Counted from the stretch's first letter, positions 1 through 9,721 are shown. The stretch is DNA of 17,458 bases from Hymenopellis radicata (GCA_015501595.1 JADNRX010000948.1:1-17458), one strand, 5' to 3'. Notes: generated by a model not told the origin, from the sequence alone. Numbers and translations are program-made.

Positions 1-1050
1 CTACTTTCTGCTCACGCCGGTACGTCTTGAAGCAATAATCTCCATTCCGTTGACTCATCAAACATCATCTCCAGCGTCGTTTATCTCCCTCTCCCTCGCT
101 CTCACCACAACCATCACCACCAATATCCTCACTTTCTGGCTCGTTGACGCGTCGTCCCTCCGGCGACTGTTCAGCGCCGTCTGTGCGCTTCTCTCCGCCT
201 CTGAACCGTGGACCGCACAGCAACCAAATCCGATACGCTCCGGACAACCAGCAACGCCCACGGCTGTCGACGCCGACCATATTGGAGCCGTTTACGGTAC
301 GCGCACCGACTTTGAGTCGTCGGAGATTGCGCTGCCTCACTTGCTGGCGGCGCAGTGCGCAGGTGCGTCTTTTTTGTCTATCGAGATTCGATATCGACGC
401 TGACAGTGCGGCAGTCAATATAAATTCGACAACGTCGTACGATTCACCCTCTGGATACGAGTCTGGCAGGGAGCCAACTATTAAAAAATGAGCATCGCGA
501 TCGCCTGCGCAGAGGGTCCTACCCACTCTCTGAACGACTGGAATGTGTCGGTCTATTCAAATGCCGAGCTCCTCCTCACTCTCTACAACGTTCCCAAGAT
601 GACGCCCACCATCAAATACATCATTTGCGAACGCGACGGATGCCCCAACTCGCATCATCCCCATCCCGGCGACACGGACCGCCAATTCAAACAGCGATCG
701 AACTCATGCTCTTGCTCTCTCGCCACCATCATCGACGCCGACGAGGCTCTGGACGACAAAATGCGACCACGGCTATCGACAGCAACGGCATAGACGCCTG
801 CTGCGACACCTGCAACCGACTTTGAGTCATTGCAGAGTGTCAGGGAGACCGACTTTGCGTCGTCTCCCTCTGACCGGACTCGCAACGACTACAATGAACG
901 GCGGTGGAGGCGTGCCGGTGTATGAGACGCCGTACAAGCCGCGTATTTCCAAGTCCGTCGTTCTCGTCTGCGAGCGGGGAGCATGCAGAATTCTGGGTTC
1001 AGGTAGATGCTGTCTCGGCCTGAGCGCTTAGCAGGGTCTAGTGGACTGAT
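1..1050 (+). other. Decayed coding-like region with repeated TDF(E/A)SS motif
   Basis: No known family is recognised. Sequence composition is coding-like (GC-rich, Ser/Arg/Asp-rich translations), but no frame stays open for long. A segment at about 236-330 reappears, diverged, at about 746-840. Both copies contain the nucleotide motif ccgactttgagtc, at about 306 and 816. A third related piece, ccgactttgcgtcgtc, lies near 848. In the matching frames these encode TDFESS, TDFESL and TDFASSPS. A 101-codon ORF from ATG 488 to 793 is the longest ATG-started one here, but it matches nothing I know and may be chance. The piece just upstream of 1056 could include the preceding exon of the reductase relic, though the phase that would be needed contains stop codons. 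Treat this as a degenerate, internally duplicated coding remnant. Confidence 0.3.
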
Positions 1051-1110
1051 CCTGAGGTATGTTTAACATTCAACGTTTTATTCTGTTGATTCACCGGTTG
1101 GTCTCTCTAG

Positions 1111-1489
1111 CTTCTGCGCATTACCATGTTATCCACAACGCGTGGCCGGTCAACTTCAACAGACACATCGCCTCATTTGAATCACACGTTGCTGAGCTCT
1201 TCAAACTATGTGTACTCTCATCCGAGAACTACACCCACGACCTGCCTCCTCTATCGCTGTCGCCGGGCGATATCCCGTCTCGGGATGGTCCTCATGAGGT
1301 TCCCGAGACGCCTTTAGGCGCGATGAACACGGCGGAGTTCGGGTATCCCGCGGCCAAGTGCGGGGGAGCTCGGTGCGCATTGGGCAGATGACGGGTGCGG
1401 AGGGGTGCGGCGCGTGGAATGAGACTGCGCATTTCCTGATTGTTATACGGGCGTCCAAGATATTGGGTGCGTTGCCGCGCGTTGAAGGG
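1111..1489 (+). pseudogene. NRPS-like adenylate-forming reductase, reductase-domain relic
   Basis: Translations resemble the C-terminal NAD(P)H-dependent thioester reductase domain of fungal NRPS-like adenylate-forming reductases, which release acids as aldehydes. Visible blocks in order are HVIHNAWPVNFNR with FESHVAELFKLC (frame 1111 on), SSIAVAGRYPVS (about 1250-1284, another frame), EVPETPLGAMNTAEFGYPAAK (about 1294-1358, first frame again), then SSVRIGQMTG with GAWNETAHF and ASKILGALP (1358-1489, the second frame). The SDR-type YxxxK pair survives as Y-PAA-K. At 1358 the frame jumps and roughly 20 residues normally between YxxxK and SVRIGQ appear deleted. A likely intron lies at 1057-1110 (GTATGT...CTCTAG), but the codon before it in the required phase is TGA. 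The Rossmann glycine motif, adenylation and carrier domains are not visible. At least three frame breaks make this a dead fragment. Family identity is from motif recall, not a search. Confidence 0.78.
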
Positions 1490-1943
1490 GTTCGGGATCG
1501 GGAAAGAGAGCTTGAGGAGATGTATCTGGCTCAGTTCGCGGGTCAAGCTGAGCAAGGGAGGGGTTCCATGCGCGGTCGTCGTCGCAGCCGCCTCCTATGT
1601 CGTTATCCGATGCCTGCCCCGACATCGACTCTGACTCCAGAGGAAACTGCCGCGGCGCTGGAGACGCTGTTGCGGATATTCCCGGTATGTCTGGTGGAAA
1701 CAACAGCAATGGTATGTATCCACATTCAAGCTGTGCCCTTCGCTGTTAACGCGTATTTCGGTAAGACGATGTATGGTATTTTTCGGATCGTTTGTAGAGT
1801 CACCTCTTCCCGCTTTACCGCCAGATTGGTCTTAGGTCTTGTATAGTCCGCGTAACAGTAGTACCCTTTGTTTACACTTGTGAGTAAGTGTGTGGTGAAT
1901 AGAACATAATGTTAATGAGTACTGTATGAAGTCATCTTTCTGA
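1490..1943. other. Unassigned sequence downstream of reductase relic
   Basis: A frame stays open on the plus strand to about 1846, continuing from the reductase relic, but its translation (Arg-rich, then mixed) does not resemble the rest of a reductase domain. Several GTATGT sites occur near 1684-1770, so fragments of spliced exons are possible. Nothing can be named. Confidence 0.3.
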
Positions 1944-2485
1944 TTCTTAAGCTATGTGAGGATTCAAGTATTTAGATATATGTGTTAAGCTGCATTAAGA
2001 CATCTTTTGACGTCTTAAGTTGATTGCCATGATGCCTCGCATCTTAAGTTATCTTAGAATAGATGTGTTCGAAGCACATGCTTTAAGTCACCTTTAGGCG
2101 TCTTTTACCGCCTTTTGCTGTCTTAAGTTTCATGTCTACGATACATCAGCTTTAAGATGTCTTTAAGGCTTTAGGAGCTTTTTGGAGCTTAAAGTTTGAT
2201 GTTCGAGTGACATGAATCTTAAGACGCCTTAAGGCATATAGGCCTTTCCTGATGTAAGACATCTTATAGTATATGCATTCGGAACCCTAGTTTAAAGATG
2301 CCTGAAGATGTCATAAGGTACCTTATATGTGATGCTTAAGAAGCGCGTATCTTAAGTTGCTTTGAGTTTGCTTTGAGATGCTTTCTCAGCTCTGGATGCT
2401 TTTACAGCTTCAAGTTGCTTTAAGTTTGAGGTTGCAGATACTCTAAACTTTAGTTGCCTAAATGCATATAGGCATTTCCTGATGT
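1944..2485 (+). repeat. TTAAG-rich dispersed repeat, copy 1 (longest)
   Basis: This stretch is packed with short variants of cttaag, gtcttaagtt and gctttaag. Positions 1992-2254 match the reverse complement of 13787-14060 over most of their length, and 1944-2040 match the reverse complement of 15663-15768. Shared landmarks include the block around gacatcttttgacgtctt, the ttaccgccttttgctgt block, and the block around gccttaaggcatatagg. Within copy 1 a second, diverged version of the gcatataggcctttcctgatg region appears near 2464-2484, so the element has internal repetition and extends about 230 bp beyond what copy 2 shows. It has no coding capacity I trust and no clear terminal inverted repeats. 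It is probably a non-autonomous mobile element or a satellite-like dispersed repeat. Confidence 0.85.
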
Positions 2486-3188
2486 GTCTGTTGACAAGCC
2501 GCATTGTAACGGTGCGCTTTTTTGTCAAATCTATCAACACGTTGTGAGCGGGACCGAATAGGGCGACTTTGAATACATTTTGCACCCTGTTTGGTCGGGT
2601 GTGGCTTCTTTAGAACGAGTTTGCTAGCGACAATTACTCATTATTATATATTCTACCAGTTGTTCCTATATGTGCGGCCGCCTTCTCCGCCGCTTGTCGT
2701 AATGCTTCGTCTTGTATCCTTTTCTTTTCTCCTCTTCGATATGATGTTTTGCTTCCTGCTTCGCTTCTTCTTTGCCGACTTCTTCACTGTGATTGGTCGA
2801 AACCCCGTTCCATTGAACCTTTTGGGATTGGAAGCTGGTATATCTGCAAGAATATCATCAAAGGGGCAGGAGATGAGATAATTGAAATGGTGCTGAGCAC
2901 CATAAAATATATATTAAGGTCCAAAATTACATGAATGCTCTGTAATGATATGTGAGATGTGCTGTGGCCAAGATGCCTCAAAACAGTAATTGATGTCCCA
3001 CCCCAGAGCTCAATATTCCGCCACCTACAAAGTAGATAGCATAAGATGTAGTGTACCTCAAGACATGAGTAGGAGGTGCAAGAGGGCCAGAGGTGCCCAT
3101 TTCCACATCAACATCTTCGCTTTGATCTTTACCGATGGCCCAGTAACATCCCGTATATAGCTTTATTGCCTCGAGCCGTTCCGTAACT
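2486..3188. other. Unassigned stretch, AT-leaning
   Basis: No recognised gene. A plus-strand ORF at 2591-2881 is Phe/Leu-rich because the minus strand carries a Lys/Glu-rich reading at about 2700-2790. Neither resembles a family I know. Coding bias is unclear and I see no splice structure. Confidence 0.3.
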
Positions 3189-3290
3189 ATACTGTACCAT
3201 ACTGACCCAAAATCAGACCCTGTATAGCGCCGTAACTGTATGGGCTGTAACCGTATATAATACGGTGCGGAGCCCTACCCATACCCTTTC
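3189..3290. repeat. MITE-like palindromic segment
   Basis: The segment contains ccgtaact repeated, then an inverted repeat ACCGTAT (3250-3256) / ATACGGT (3260-3266) with a 3-nt spacer, followed by ctacccataccc. Related palindromes and GTACGG/GGTATGG motifs recur at 6589-6678. This suggests a degenerate miniature inverted-repeat element. The ends cannot be fixed by eye. Confidence 0.4.
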
Positions 3291-3323
3291 TGAGCAATTT
3301 TTTTTTAAAAAAAAGGAAGAATA

Positions 3324-3540
3324 TTTGGCAAATAGCTGTGGAATTTTTTTAAAAAAAAATACTTATTTGGCAAATAGCTGTCAATTCACAAAAGAAAAAA
3401 CAGGCTTATTTGCCAAAGAGCTATTATTATTATTATTTTAAAAAGAGCTTATTTGCCAAATGAATGTCGACTATAAATTGAGTGAATTTGTCAAATGAGT
3501 GTCGACAAACAGCCTGTCCATGGATATCCTGTTTGGCAAA
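3324..3540. repeat. Array of TTTGSCAAA motifs, about 42-bp period
   Basis: The 9-mer TTTGGCAAA or its reverse complement TTTGCCAAA occurs at 3324-3332, 3366-3374, 3409-3417, 3452-3460 and 3532-3540, with one variant (TTTGTCAAA) at 3487-3495. Spacings are 42, 43, 43, 35 and 45 bp. The first two copies sit in a longer 18-bp identical block (3322-3339 and 3364-3381) preceded by T-run/A-run tracts. Copies three and four share gcttatttgccaaa, and an ATT microsatellite lies at about 3423-3438. The array ends about 50 bp before the transposase homology begins. It could be subterminal binding sites of a transposon or simply a degenerate minisatellite. Confidence 0.65.
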
Positions 3541-3588
3541 TATTTTTGTGTCCAGGGACAGGCCTGTTTGGCTCAAAAGGTATTTTCT

Positions 3589-5806
3589 GGCTGCGCCAGA
3601 CACGAGATCATGTTGGGTTTGGGGGACTTGCAGAAAGGTGAAAGGTATGTGGTGAGGTCTTTCACATAAGAAAATACAGAATTGATGCGTCGCAGGTACA
3701 AAAATACGGACTACGTTCTGTATACAGTACTCGCACGCATGGGCTTGAAGCAAGTCGCCCTAACATACGACATCGCCTGTCAGTATAAGAAGAATTTCTT
3801 TGCGCGGATCGCAGCCTTACCGGAGAAATTATGTGCTCTCGATATTCCTGCCTTGTCGTGGGGCCTGCCAGTATGGCATGACAATGTGCATGATCCATAC
3901 TGCGAGGCCGCCGAGTCGGTAAAATATATGGTCGGCGCGGGAAAGACAGACGGTGAAGGCCCCGAGTGCGTGTGGGCCGTATTGAACCCGATGTCTTATA
4001 TGACAAAGGAGGAGCATCCGGGCGCGCGACACGACGACTTGGAGGACAAGCTGAATCTGCACAATTTTCAGAAGAACATTAGGCTGGGTACGTGTGTATG
4101 AATATGTGCGATTACTTACTGACATGTTGCTGTGTAGGCTATACGTTGTTTCGTCGTCTCATACTGGCGTTGCAAGAACGCACGATTCAAGTCGAGGCGT
4201 TTCGTGCCGTCGCAGCGGGTGTGACGGCGGAGCAGACTCGTGAATGGTCGAAGATAGTGCTGGAGTGGTTGGCAGACCCAACGAAGAAGAACCCTTACAT
4301 TGCTCCGAAGGGTCAAGGTGACGCGTTGATTTAGTTTTTGGGTTCTAATCTTGACAAAATTTACAGCGGGACCGTCAGAGGCGGAGGTGAGGCGCGACTT
4401 GAGGAAGCAAGAGGAGGAGGAAGCTGCTGCGGATAAGTCGCCGCCGGAAGAGGAGGAGGCTGCAGATGAGAGAGTGTCAGCAGCAGTTAGGGGTCGCGGT
4501 ACGGGGAAGAATAAGCGGAAGAAGAAGAGAAGTAATGCGGCGACCATGAGTGAGACAGGATTCTTGATGTTGGGGGCACGTCTCGAGGCAAGCCAGTGAG
4601 TATTTTTTGTGATGATTTGGATTAAAGCTGATGAGGTGATACGTAGGCAGCGCTTGTTGGAAGAGAAAAGAGGTACTTTGACGGTGGATCGCCAAACGAA
4701 GATCCACGAGCACCGCCATGCTGCAACACTGAAGCTCAAGGAGTTCAGGAAGTGGCAGACCAAGTTCATGCCCGGTGTACGTGCAATTCTTGAGGAGGAG
4801 GAGGAGGAACGTAGGGAATCTAATTGTCCTTTGCCTCCGGTGGAGGAGGTCGAGCTCTTCATGCCGTCAGCATTTGGGAGCTTGAAGGAGGATGACAGGA
4901 AGAGGGTCTGCGCTCTGCGCCTGTTCGAGAAAGAGGCAGCGTTACGCCGGGGCCAGTGTGGCGACGCGCTGCAGAAGCTGCGAGCGGCGCTCTTAGCCCA
5001 TCGACACTTCGTTAACTATCGAAATGCGAACGTGACGGGACAGCATGGAACGACGCACGCTGCGACATTGATTAGGACACTTTCCGAGCGTGTGAGGATG
5101 ACTTCGCGAAGATACCGGTTTTCGCATGGTGCTTTGAAAGACATAGTTGGTGAAGAGGGATGCGGCGGGTTTCTCGAGCTGCTGGACGATGATGTTGAGG
5201 TTATGGATATGGAGGAGTCCGACGCAGACGCGGTTCGGCAGTTGGCCAACCTGAGCGGTCGCGCGTCAAGGGTGACGGCGAATGGTCAGAAGGGAAAAGA
5301 GAAGAACAAGAAGAAGAAGGGACACGACACGCTGGGAGAGACAAGGCGCATTATGTCGTGGATATGGACGGCAAATGGGGGTCCCGGCGATGGCGACGAG
5401 ACATATTTGCATGAATGTAAGTGAGGTTGTATTTGGGAATGTGTTCTGTGCTGATATAGTCGATAGGTGTCCGCATCGATTGGTCGAAGGCGCTGGCACG
5501 CAAAACTCGCTGGGGGAGGAGGTAGAAAATTTAAAGGAGGAGATGCGCAGGGTGCTGAGGACACTGACGTGGGAGGAGGCGTTATGGCGCCGCAGAGCGA
5601 AAGCCGTCCCAACCGGTCTCAAGGTGGAGGAAATCGGCGGGAGGAGGGCATATGCTTTGCAGCAGGCAAAGGACCGTGTGCGCATTCACCAGGAGTTTGT
5701 TGCTTTGTGGAAACGAGAGGGTCCTGCTCGTGGCCAAGAGGCTGGTCCTATGGATCAGGTGGCGCACATCGCATTGACGCGCCTTGTTGACGAGGAGGAG
5801 GCTTGA
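3589..5806 (+). pseudogene. KDZ-family transposase, 5'-truncated, one frameshift
   Basis: KDZ (Kyakuja-Dileera-Zisupton) transposases are DDE/D cut-and-paste enzymes abundant in Agaricomycetes. Six exon pieces join in phase: up to 3644, 3696-4087, 4138-4317, 4367-4595, 4647-5416 and 5467-5806, with GT-AG introns of 49-51 nt (donors GTATGT, GTACGT, GTGACG, GTGAGT, GTAAGT). Diagnostic blocks are CARHEIM...GLGDLQKGER, YDIACQ (Asp at 3769-3771), GLPVWH, VGAGKTDGEGPE (Glu at 3955-3957), WAVLNPM, GARHDDLEDK and NFQKNI. A Glu/Lys-rich coiled-coil tail follows, typical of the family C-terminus. The N-terminal zinc-binding (CxC-type) region and the first catalytic Asp block are missing, although the frame is open back to an ATG at 3520. 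In the last exon the frame shifts inside a G-run at about 5512-5516: WSKALARKTRW continues only in another frame as EEVENLKEEMRRVL. Otherwise the reading is clean, so the copy is fairly young or the shift is a sequencing error. The encoded part is about 640 residues. Confidence 0.92.
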
Positions 5807-6057
5807 CGGGGTAGTATGCAATATATATATTTTTGCGCCACACTGTTCCGATTGATTCGCGCGAGTAAGAGAATGATTATGGAAATCACATAATGAGTAT
5901 GAGGCAATGTGTCCAAATTGGGATGAGTGTGGGGCGGGAGGCGGGTCCGGGCGGTGAGGAACACATCCGGGAGGCGCTGACATAAGCGGCAGTGACGGCA
6001 GCAGGCGTCGCAGGCGGGCAGTGGCCTAATACGGTAGAGAGAGAGGGAGTATGAGCT
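5807..6057. other. KDZ 3' flank
   Basis: After the TGA at 5804-5806 there is an AT-rich stretch (tatatatatttttg, a possible 3' UTR/polyadenylation region), then a GC-rich part with imperfect ggcagtgacggcag and gcaggcg repeats. No gene is visible. The transposon's right end may lie in or just beyond this interval. Confidence 0.4.
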
Positions 6058-6116
6058 CAGGCAACTGCCTGAGGACAGTTGCCTACAAAATGATCTTTAT
6101 TTTTTGGGCAGTTGCC
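6058..6116. repeat. Hairpin with repeated CAGTTGCC
   Basis: AGGCAACTG (6059-6067) and CAGTTGCCT (6076-6084) are perfect 9-bp inverted arms with an 8-nt spacer. Overlapping this, CAGGCA/TGCCTG (6058-6071) forms another palindrome. A further direct copy CAGTTGCC lies at 6109-6116. This could be a MITE end or the transposon terminus. It lies about 250 bp after the KDZ stop codon. Confidence 0.6.
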
Positions 6117-6588
6117 ACACAATAGGCTATTTGTTACAGCTACAGGTGAATGCGTAGCCTCAATGAGCTTGGAAAAACAACACATAGACTGTCCCTATAG
6201 TCCAGGTGCGGTATCATGCCACTGTACGAGCAATATATGTTCTCATGTCTCATCTTCCCGAGCAGTTTGCCCCTCTGGAAATCGTACAGCGAATCGCTCA
6301 TGGGCATGGATTAAATTTTTGAATGAGACGAACTTTGCTGCTATCTTGCTTCCATACGAAGACAAGCCACTTTTTTTTGAAGGCCGCTTGTAGATCTTAG
6401 GTACAGCTTTGCATATAACTTTTTCTTCTGCCACCCTTCGGCATCCAGGAACCTGAGGGTAAAAGCGGAACGTTCAGGCCCGTCAGCTCTCGCACAATCA
6501 ATTTCACGCTAGCTCATGATCAGAGGTCATCTAGCTAGTTGTGTTGCTACTGGGCTAGGTCCTCATCGTGCTTAGAGGTCTCCGCATC
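6117..6588. other. Unassigned sequence with short ORFs
   Basis: A plus-strand ORF (6112-6393, no ATG-proximal promoter seen) is Ser/Cys-rich, and a minus-strand ORF (6243-6434) overlaps it. Neither has a recognisable motif and I support neither as a gene. Confidence 0.25.
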
Positions 6589-6678
6589 AACCGTACAATA
6601 CGGTTTATGGCACGGTTCATATGGTACACCCGTACCGGCGCCTCGACGTGCATCTTACAGTTATGGGTATGGTACGGG
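6589..6678. repeat. Second MITE-like palindromic segment
   Basis: AACCGTA (6589-6595) and TACGGTT (6599-6605) are perfect 7-bp arms with spacer CAA. CCCGTACC (6629-6636) and GGTACGGG (6671-6678) form another perfect inverted pair, the latter preceded by atgggtat. The arms resemble those at 3250-3266, suggesting the same small element family on both sides of the KDZ remnant. Confidence 0.45.
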
Positions 6679-7193
6679 TCATGACTAGCAGGACGAGAAG
6701 GGACACTGAGCCAAGTTGATGTACCCTAAGGGATGCAACACGGCTACTACCTTTTACTCATAGGGCTGCGTTGTTTTGGTTGAGATCGATTTTGTTTCTG
6801 TGGACTCCAGCTCCGGCCATGGCGCATTGGATCTATCACACTTGTCGTGCATGGAAGGCGCTATCATTAATACCTTGTGAGGTGCTTACCGAGATAGTGC
6901 GGCAACGGGACCACAACGACGACGTCGAGGGACTTCTCTACCGACGGAAAAAGTACTGACTTCTTTACTATTCCCTTGTACTACAGCTTGGCTGGCCCAG
7001 TTCCTTATGTGCCCAGGGGCTTAATACTACTACTACTACACATGATCGAAAGTAGCCCATCCTTACTGCGATCCAAGTAAGTAAAGAATCGGCAACATCT
7101 GAAATTATAGTCGATGTAAATGCGGATTCCAAGGGTAGGGAGCATTTTCAGAGGCCTCTGCATGCCCCACACCTCTCCATACCCCTATACCTA
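6679..7193. other. No gene recognised
   Basis: A 62-codon ORF (6771-6959) has no known motif. A TAC microsatellite (about 7024-7038) is present. I see nothing else that can be named. Confidence 0.3.
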
Positions 7194-7212
7194 ACTCCCT
7201 GCTTCAGGGAGT
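7194..7212. repeat. Short perfect hairpin
   Basis: ACTCCCTG (7194-7201) and CAGGGAGT (7205-7212) are complementary 8-bp arms around a CTT loop. No U-run follows, and this is a eukaryotic context, so it is not called a terminator. Confidence 0.4.
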
Positions 7213-7460
7213 CCACTCAGTTAGCTTAACCAAGTCAAACCGAGTCAAATCATCATCTGGTCAAAAATCTGCATTGTTTGACTAAATGCTGACTCTCTGC
7301 TGTTACTACTGCAGCTACTCCATCCTCTGAGCTCTTCCTAGACTTGTCTAGCCTGTGTCTGGTGTTGTAGTAATAACAGAGGCCACTCACAGGGCGCCCT
7401 AGAAGGTTTAGGCAAAAGTTCCCACACTCTGCTTTCTGCCTCTTACCATCACCTTCTCCC

Positions 7461-7914
7461 AGAGGCAAGCAGTTCGTGATCCCTCCAGTCCTCCTGCTCA
7501 GGACTGATGCCATACCCCTCTAGAGCACTGTCTGAAGCCGCCTAGCCTGCCCCAAAACCAGTCTAGACAGGCCCAAAGTGTTGAATTTGTGGGAAATTCG
7601 CACTTTTGCTCTCCCAGGCAAGCAGCACTTGCTCTACCCAGTCCTCTTGCTCAGGACTGATGCATTGGCACCCTAGAAGTCTATTAGAACCATTTGCCAC
7701 AGCCCCAGAGCCCTACAGCTCTTCCTGCTCCCTCTGCTTCCAGTATGTGCCAATGTCTCATATCCAGCTCTTCAGAGCTGATGCCTTTTGTGCCCAGATA
7801 CCCATTCCTTTTCAAGGACTCCTTATCAAGGACACTTCTGTGGGCTATCTGGTCACAGGTGCGCTCTCTGCACTGTCTCACTCCCCTCCAGCTAATCTGT
7901 GTTATCTGGTCACA
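7461..7914. repeat. Degenerate direct repeats
   Basis: A block of aggcaagcag followed by a 23-bp segment (gtcctc...actgatgc) occurs at 7462-7510 and, with few changes, at 7615-7663, about 153 bp apart. The 23-bp segment itself contains AGTCCT/AGGACT as an inverted pair. A more diverged relative (agctcttcagagctgatgcc) lies at 7766-7785. Separately, tatctggtcaca is repeated at 7846-7857 and 7903-7914. This looks like an old, decaying repeat array. The ORFs running through it (7606-8002) are Ser/Leu/Pro-rich and not credible genes. Confidence 0.5.
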
Positions 7915-7964
7915 GTTAGCTCCACTTTTTTGCGTCCCGTCCCACCTCTCCCACTGTAATTACA

Positions 7965-9013
7965 GTAACCACATTTCATGTATTATCTACTATGTACTGT
8001 AAGGCACTTTACGATACGCTTAATTGATAAGGCCCTTAGGGTCCGATTTGGCCTAACTCCGTGTGATCTGAAAGCATATGGTTGACGGGAGTATCACGCT
8101 GATGGCCGCTGATGCCTCATCACCCGGCAGGCCAGGACCTCGAAAACCAATTGCTATTTATATATATTAAGTAGTTACTTTTGTGTTTATGGTAAATCAA
8201 TTAAATAATAAGTCAGCCACTAGACATGATCGAACTGAGTCTCTGAACTCTCCTTACCGCTTGACCACCATGACACCTTTGGTGTTGGTCAAATCCGCGG
8301 GCATTTCATCAGAGTGCGGGGACCTCGCCAAAGAGACTCGTGGTGGAGTTTATCTCCATTCCTCCAGTACACTCTTGGTGGCATGTTTATTGTTTAAACC
8401 TCTCTATTCTACAATCCTTCTTTCCTTCCTGCCTTAGGGCATTTGATAGCACCTCCTTCATAACCGACGGCCACGTTTCCATTCATGATTGTTGCGTTGA
8501 ACGACTGGATCACGTTCATCTTTGTTCAGTGTTTGCTGGATGCCGATCACGATTGGCGTCTCTACTTCCTACCACGATGGCACAAGGACGACAAGGTGTC
8601 ATCCAGCTCTACAATTTTGTCTGCGCCCTCCCGGGCTCTTTCGGTCTACCTATCTCTCTCTTTTAGATGCCAGATCATCTTTAAAGGCTTCCAGCAGCCA
8701 AGGATACGCCTTCCCATCCCCACAGCGATCGCAACTGGCTGTGTAAGCCTCCCGGTCGGAGCAGCAACATTCCTGAGACGACGGCCGATGTCTTAAAGAG
8801 GCTAGCTGCCATCCTTTAGGCACCCAAGGGTTTGTCTTTGCCAAGGTGTCCAAGGTATATGCTCCTTCTCAAAAGTCTCCATTTTGGCACTGACCATATG
8901 TACAGTGCACTACTTAATGCGCGACGATTCTTGCCATCCCCACCTGCTCCCAGTGCCGTTCTGCCATCTCCTGCCACTATCTCCCAGATCCAATTTAGAA
9001 CTTCGCACCCGCG
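7965..9013. other. No gene recognised
   Basis: Several overlapping plus-strand ORFs (8183-8796) exist without an identifiable domain. One reading near 8485-8600 (from ATG 8485) looks coding-like (DADHDWRLYFLPRWH) but does not extend. This may be further decayed gene sequence. I can assign no function. Confidence 0.25.
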
Positions 9014-9172
9014 TACATCGCTCTAGGCGACGGTTCCCTCGTCGCCCAACCGTACATCGAAAACCAGCATGCCACGATAGTCACTGCTCTGTTAGTTTAG
9101 TCCATTGGCACCCTTTTCAAGAGGAACACCGTCGTGTCTGGCGATTACCTTCTATGCGCGAATGTGACGAAG
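9014..9172 (+). pseudogene. Possible decayed gene fragment, unknown family
   Basis: Reading from 9014 gives a coherent, protein-like frame: GDGSLVAQPYIENQHATIV, a hydrophobic run TALLV, then an in-frame TAG (9098-9100), then SIGTLFKRNTVVSGDYL and ANVTKK. The frame remains open downstream to 9619, but the composition there changes to Arg- and then Cys/Phe-rich. The pattern suggests a membrane-protein N-terminus inactivated by a stop. I do not recognise the family. Confidence 0.3.
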
Positions 9173-9721
9173 AAAGTCCATGGGCGTTTTGATGGTGGAA
9201 GATGCTTCCAGTGGACGGGAGATGATGCAGAGGAGACGATGGTGAGCAGACAACGGCAAGGAGGAGATGGTGACATGAGAAGAGCCGCATTCAGGGCTCG
9301 TCGTTCTCGTCTTGTTGGCCTTGTCGTCGTCCTCTTTCGTCGCTGTTTTCCCTTTGCCTTATCCTCTTGCGCCCTCATCTCTCCTTGCTGTCTCTTCTTC
9401 GTTGTGTCTAAAATTTTGATGTATGGTATGCCTGCTGCACCTTTGTGCTTCATGCACCTATGCCAAATAATTGATGAATTCCTTCGAACAAGGGTGTTGC
9501 GAGCAGTGCAAGCCAGCTTGTGGGTTAACCGTCCGCACTCACAACACTTCTTCCTTCTGACAGTGTGTCAAAACCGAAAAGCTGTCAGTATTTTTTCCTC
9601 TTTTCCTCTTCCATTTTGATTTCTGAATGTGCTCAGATTCCACCGCCGAGACCGCGACGAACATCAGTGATGAGAACGAGCAAAATACGAGCTGCGAGCT
9701 GCATGCTATACCAGTAATTGG
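9173..9721. other. No gene recognised
   Basis: A plus-strand frame is open to 9619 with low-complexity Arg/Phe/Cys composition, and an antisense Lys/Arg-rich ORF lies at 9145-9453. The sequence just before 9722 could hold the preceding exon of the Trf4 relic (possible acceptor taccag at 9709-9714), but no family motif is visible. Confidence 0.25.

Noticed and set aside
1944..2485. LTR or non-LTR retrotransposon
   Set aside because: No reverse transcriptase, integrase or gag motif and no TG...CA long terminal repeats could be found anywhere in the window.
3324..3540. CRISPR-like array
   Set aside because: The repeated unit is only 9 bp, occurs in both orientations, spacers are low-complexity, and the context is eukaryotic.
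4318..4366. KDZ disabled by a stop at 4332
   Set aside because: The stop lies inside a GT-AG intron (4318-4366) that restores the frame when removed.
4116..4862. 248-codon ORF on the minus strand
   Set aside because: It lies entirely antisense to KDZ exons and introns. Its Ser-rich composition is the complement of the Glu/Lys-rich coding strand.
8210..8275. Possible tRNA near catgatcgaactgag
   Set aside because: No cloverleaf arms could be paired, and the apparent CCA is inside ordinary sequence.
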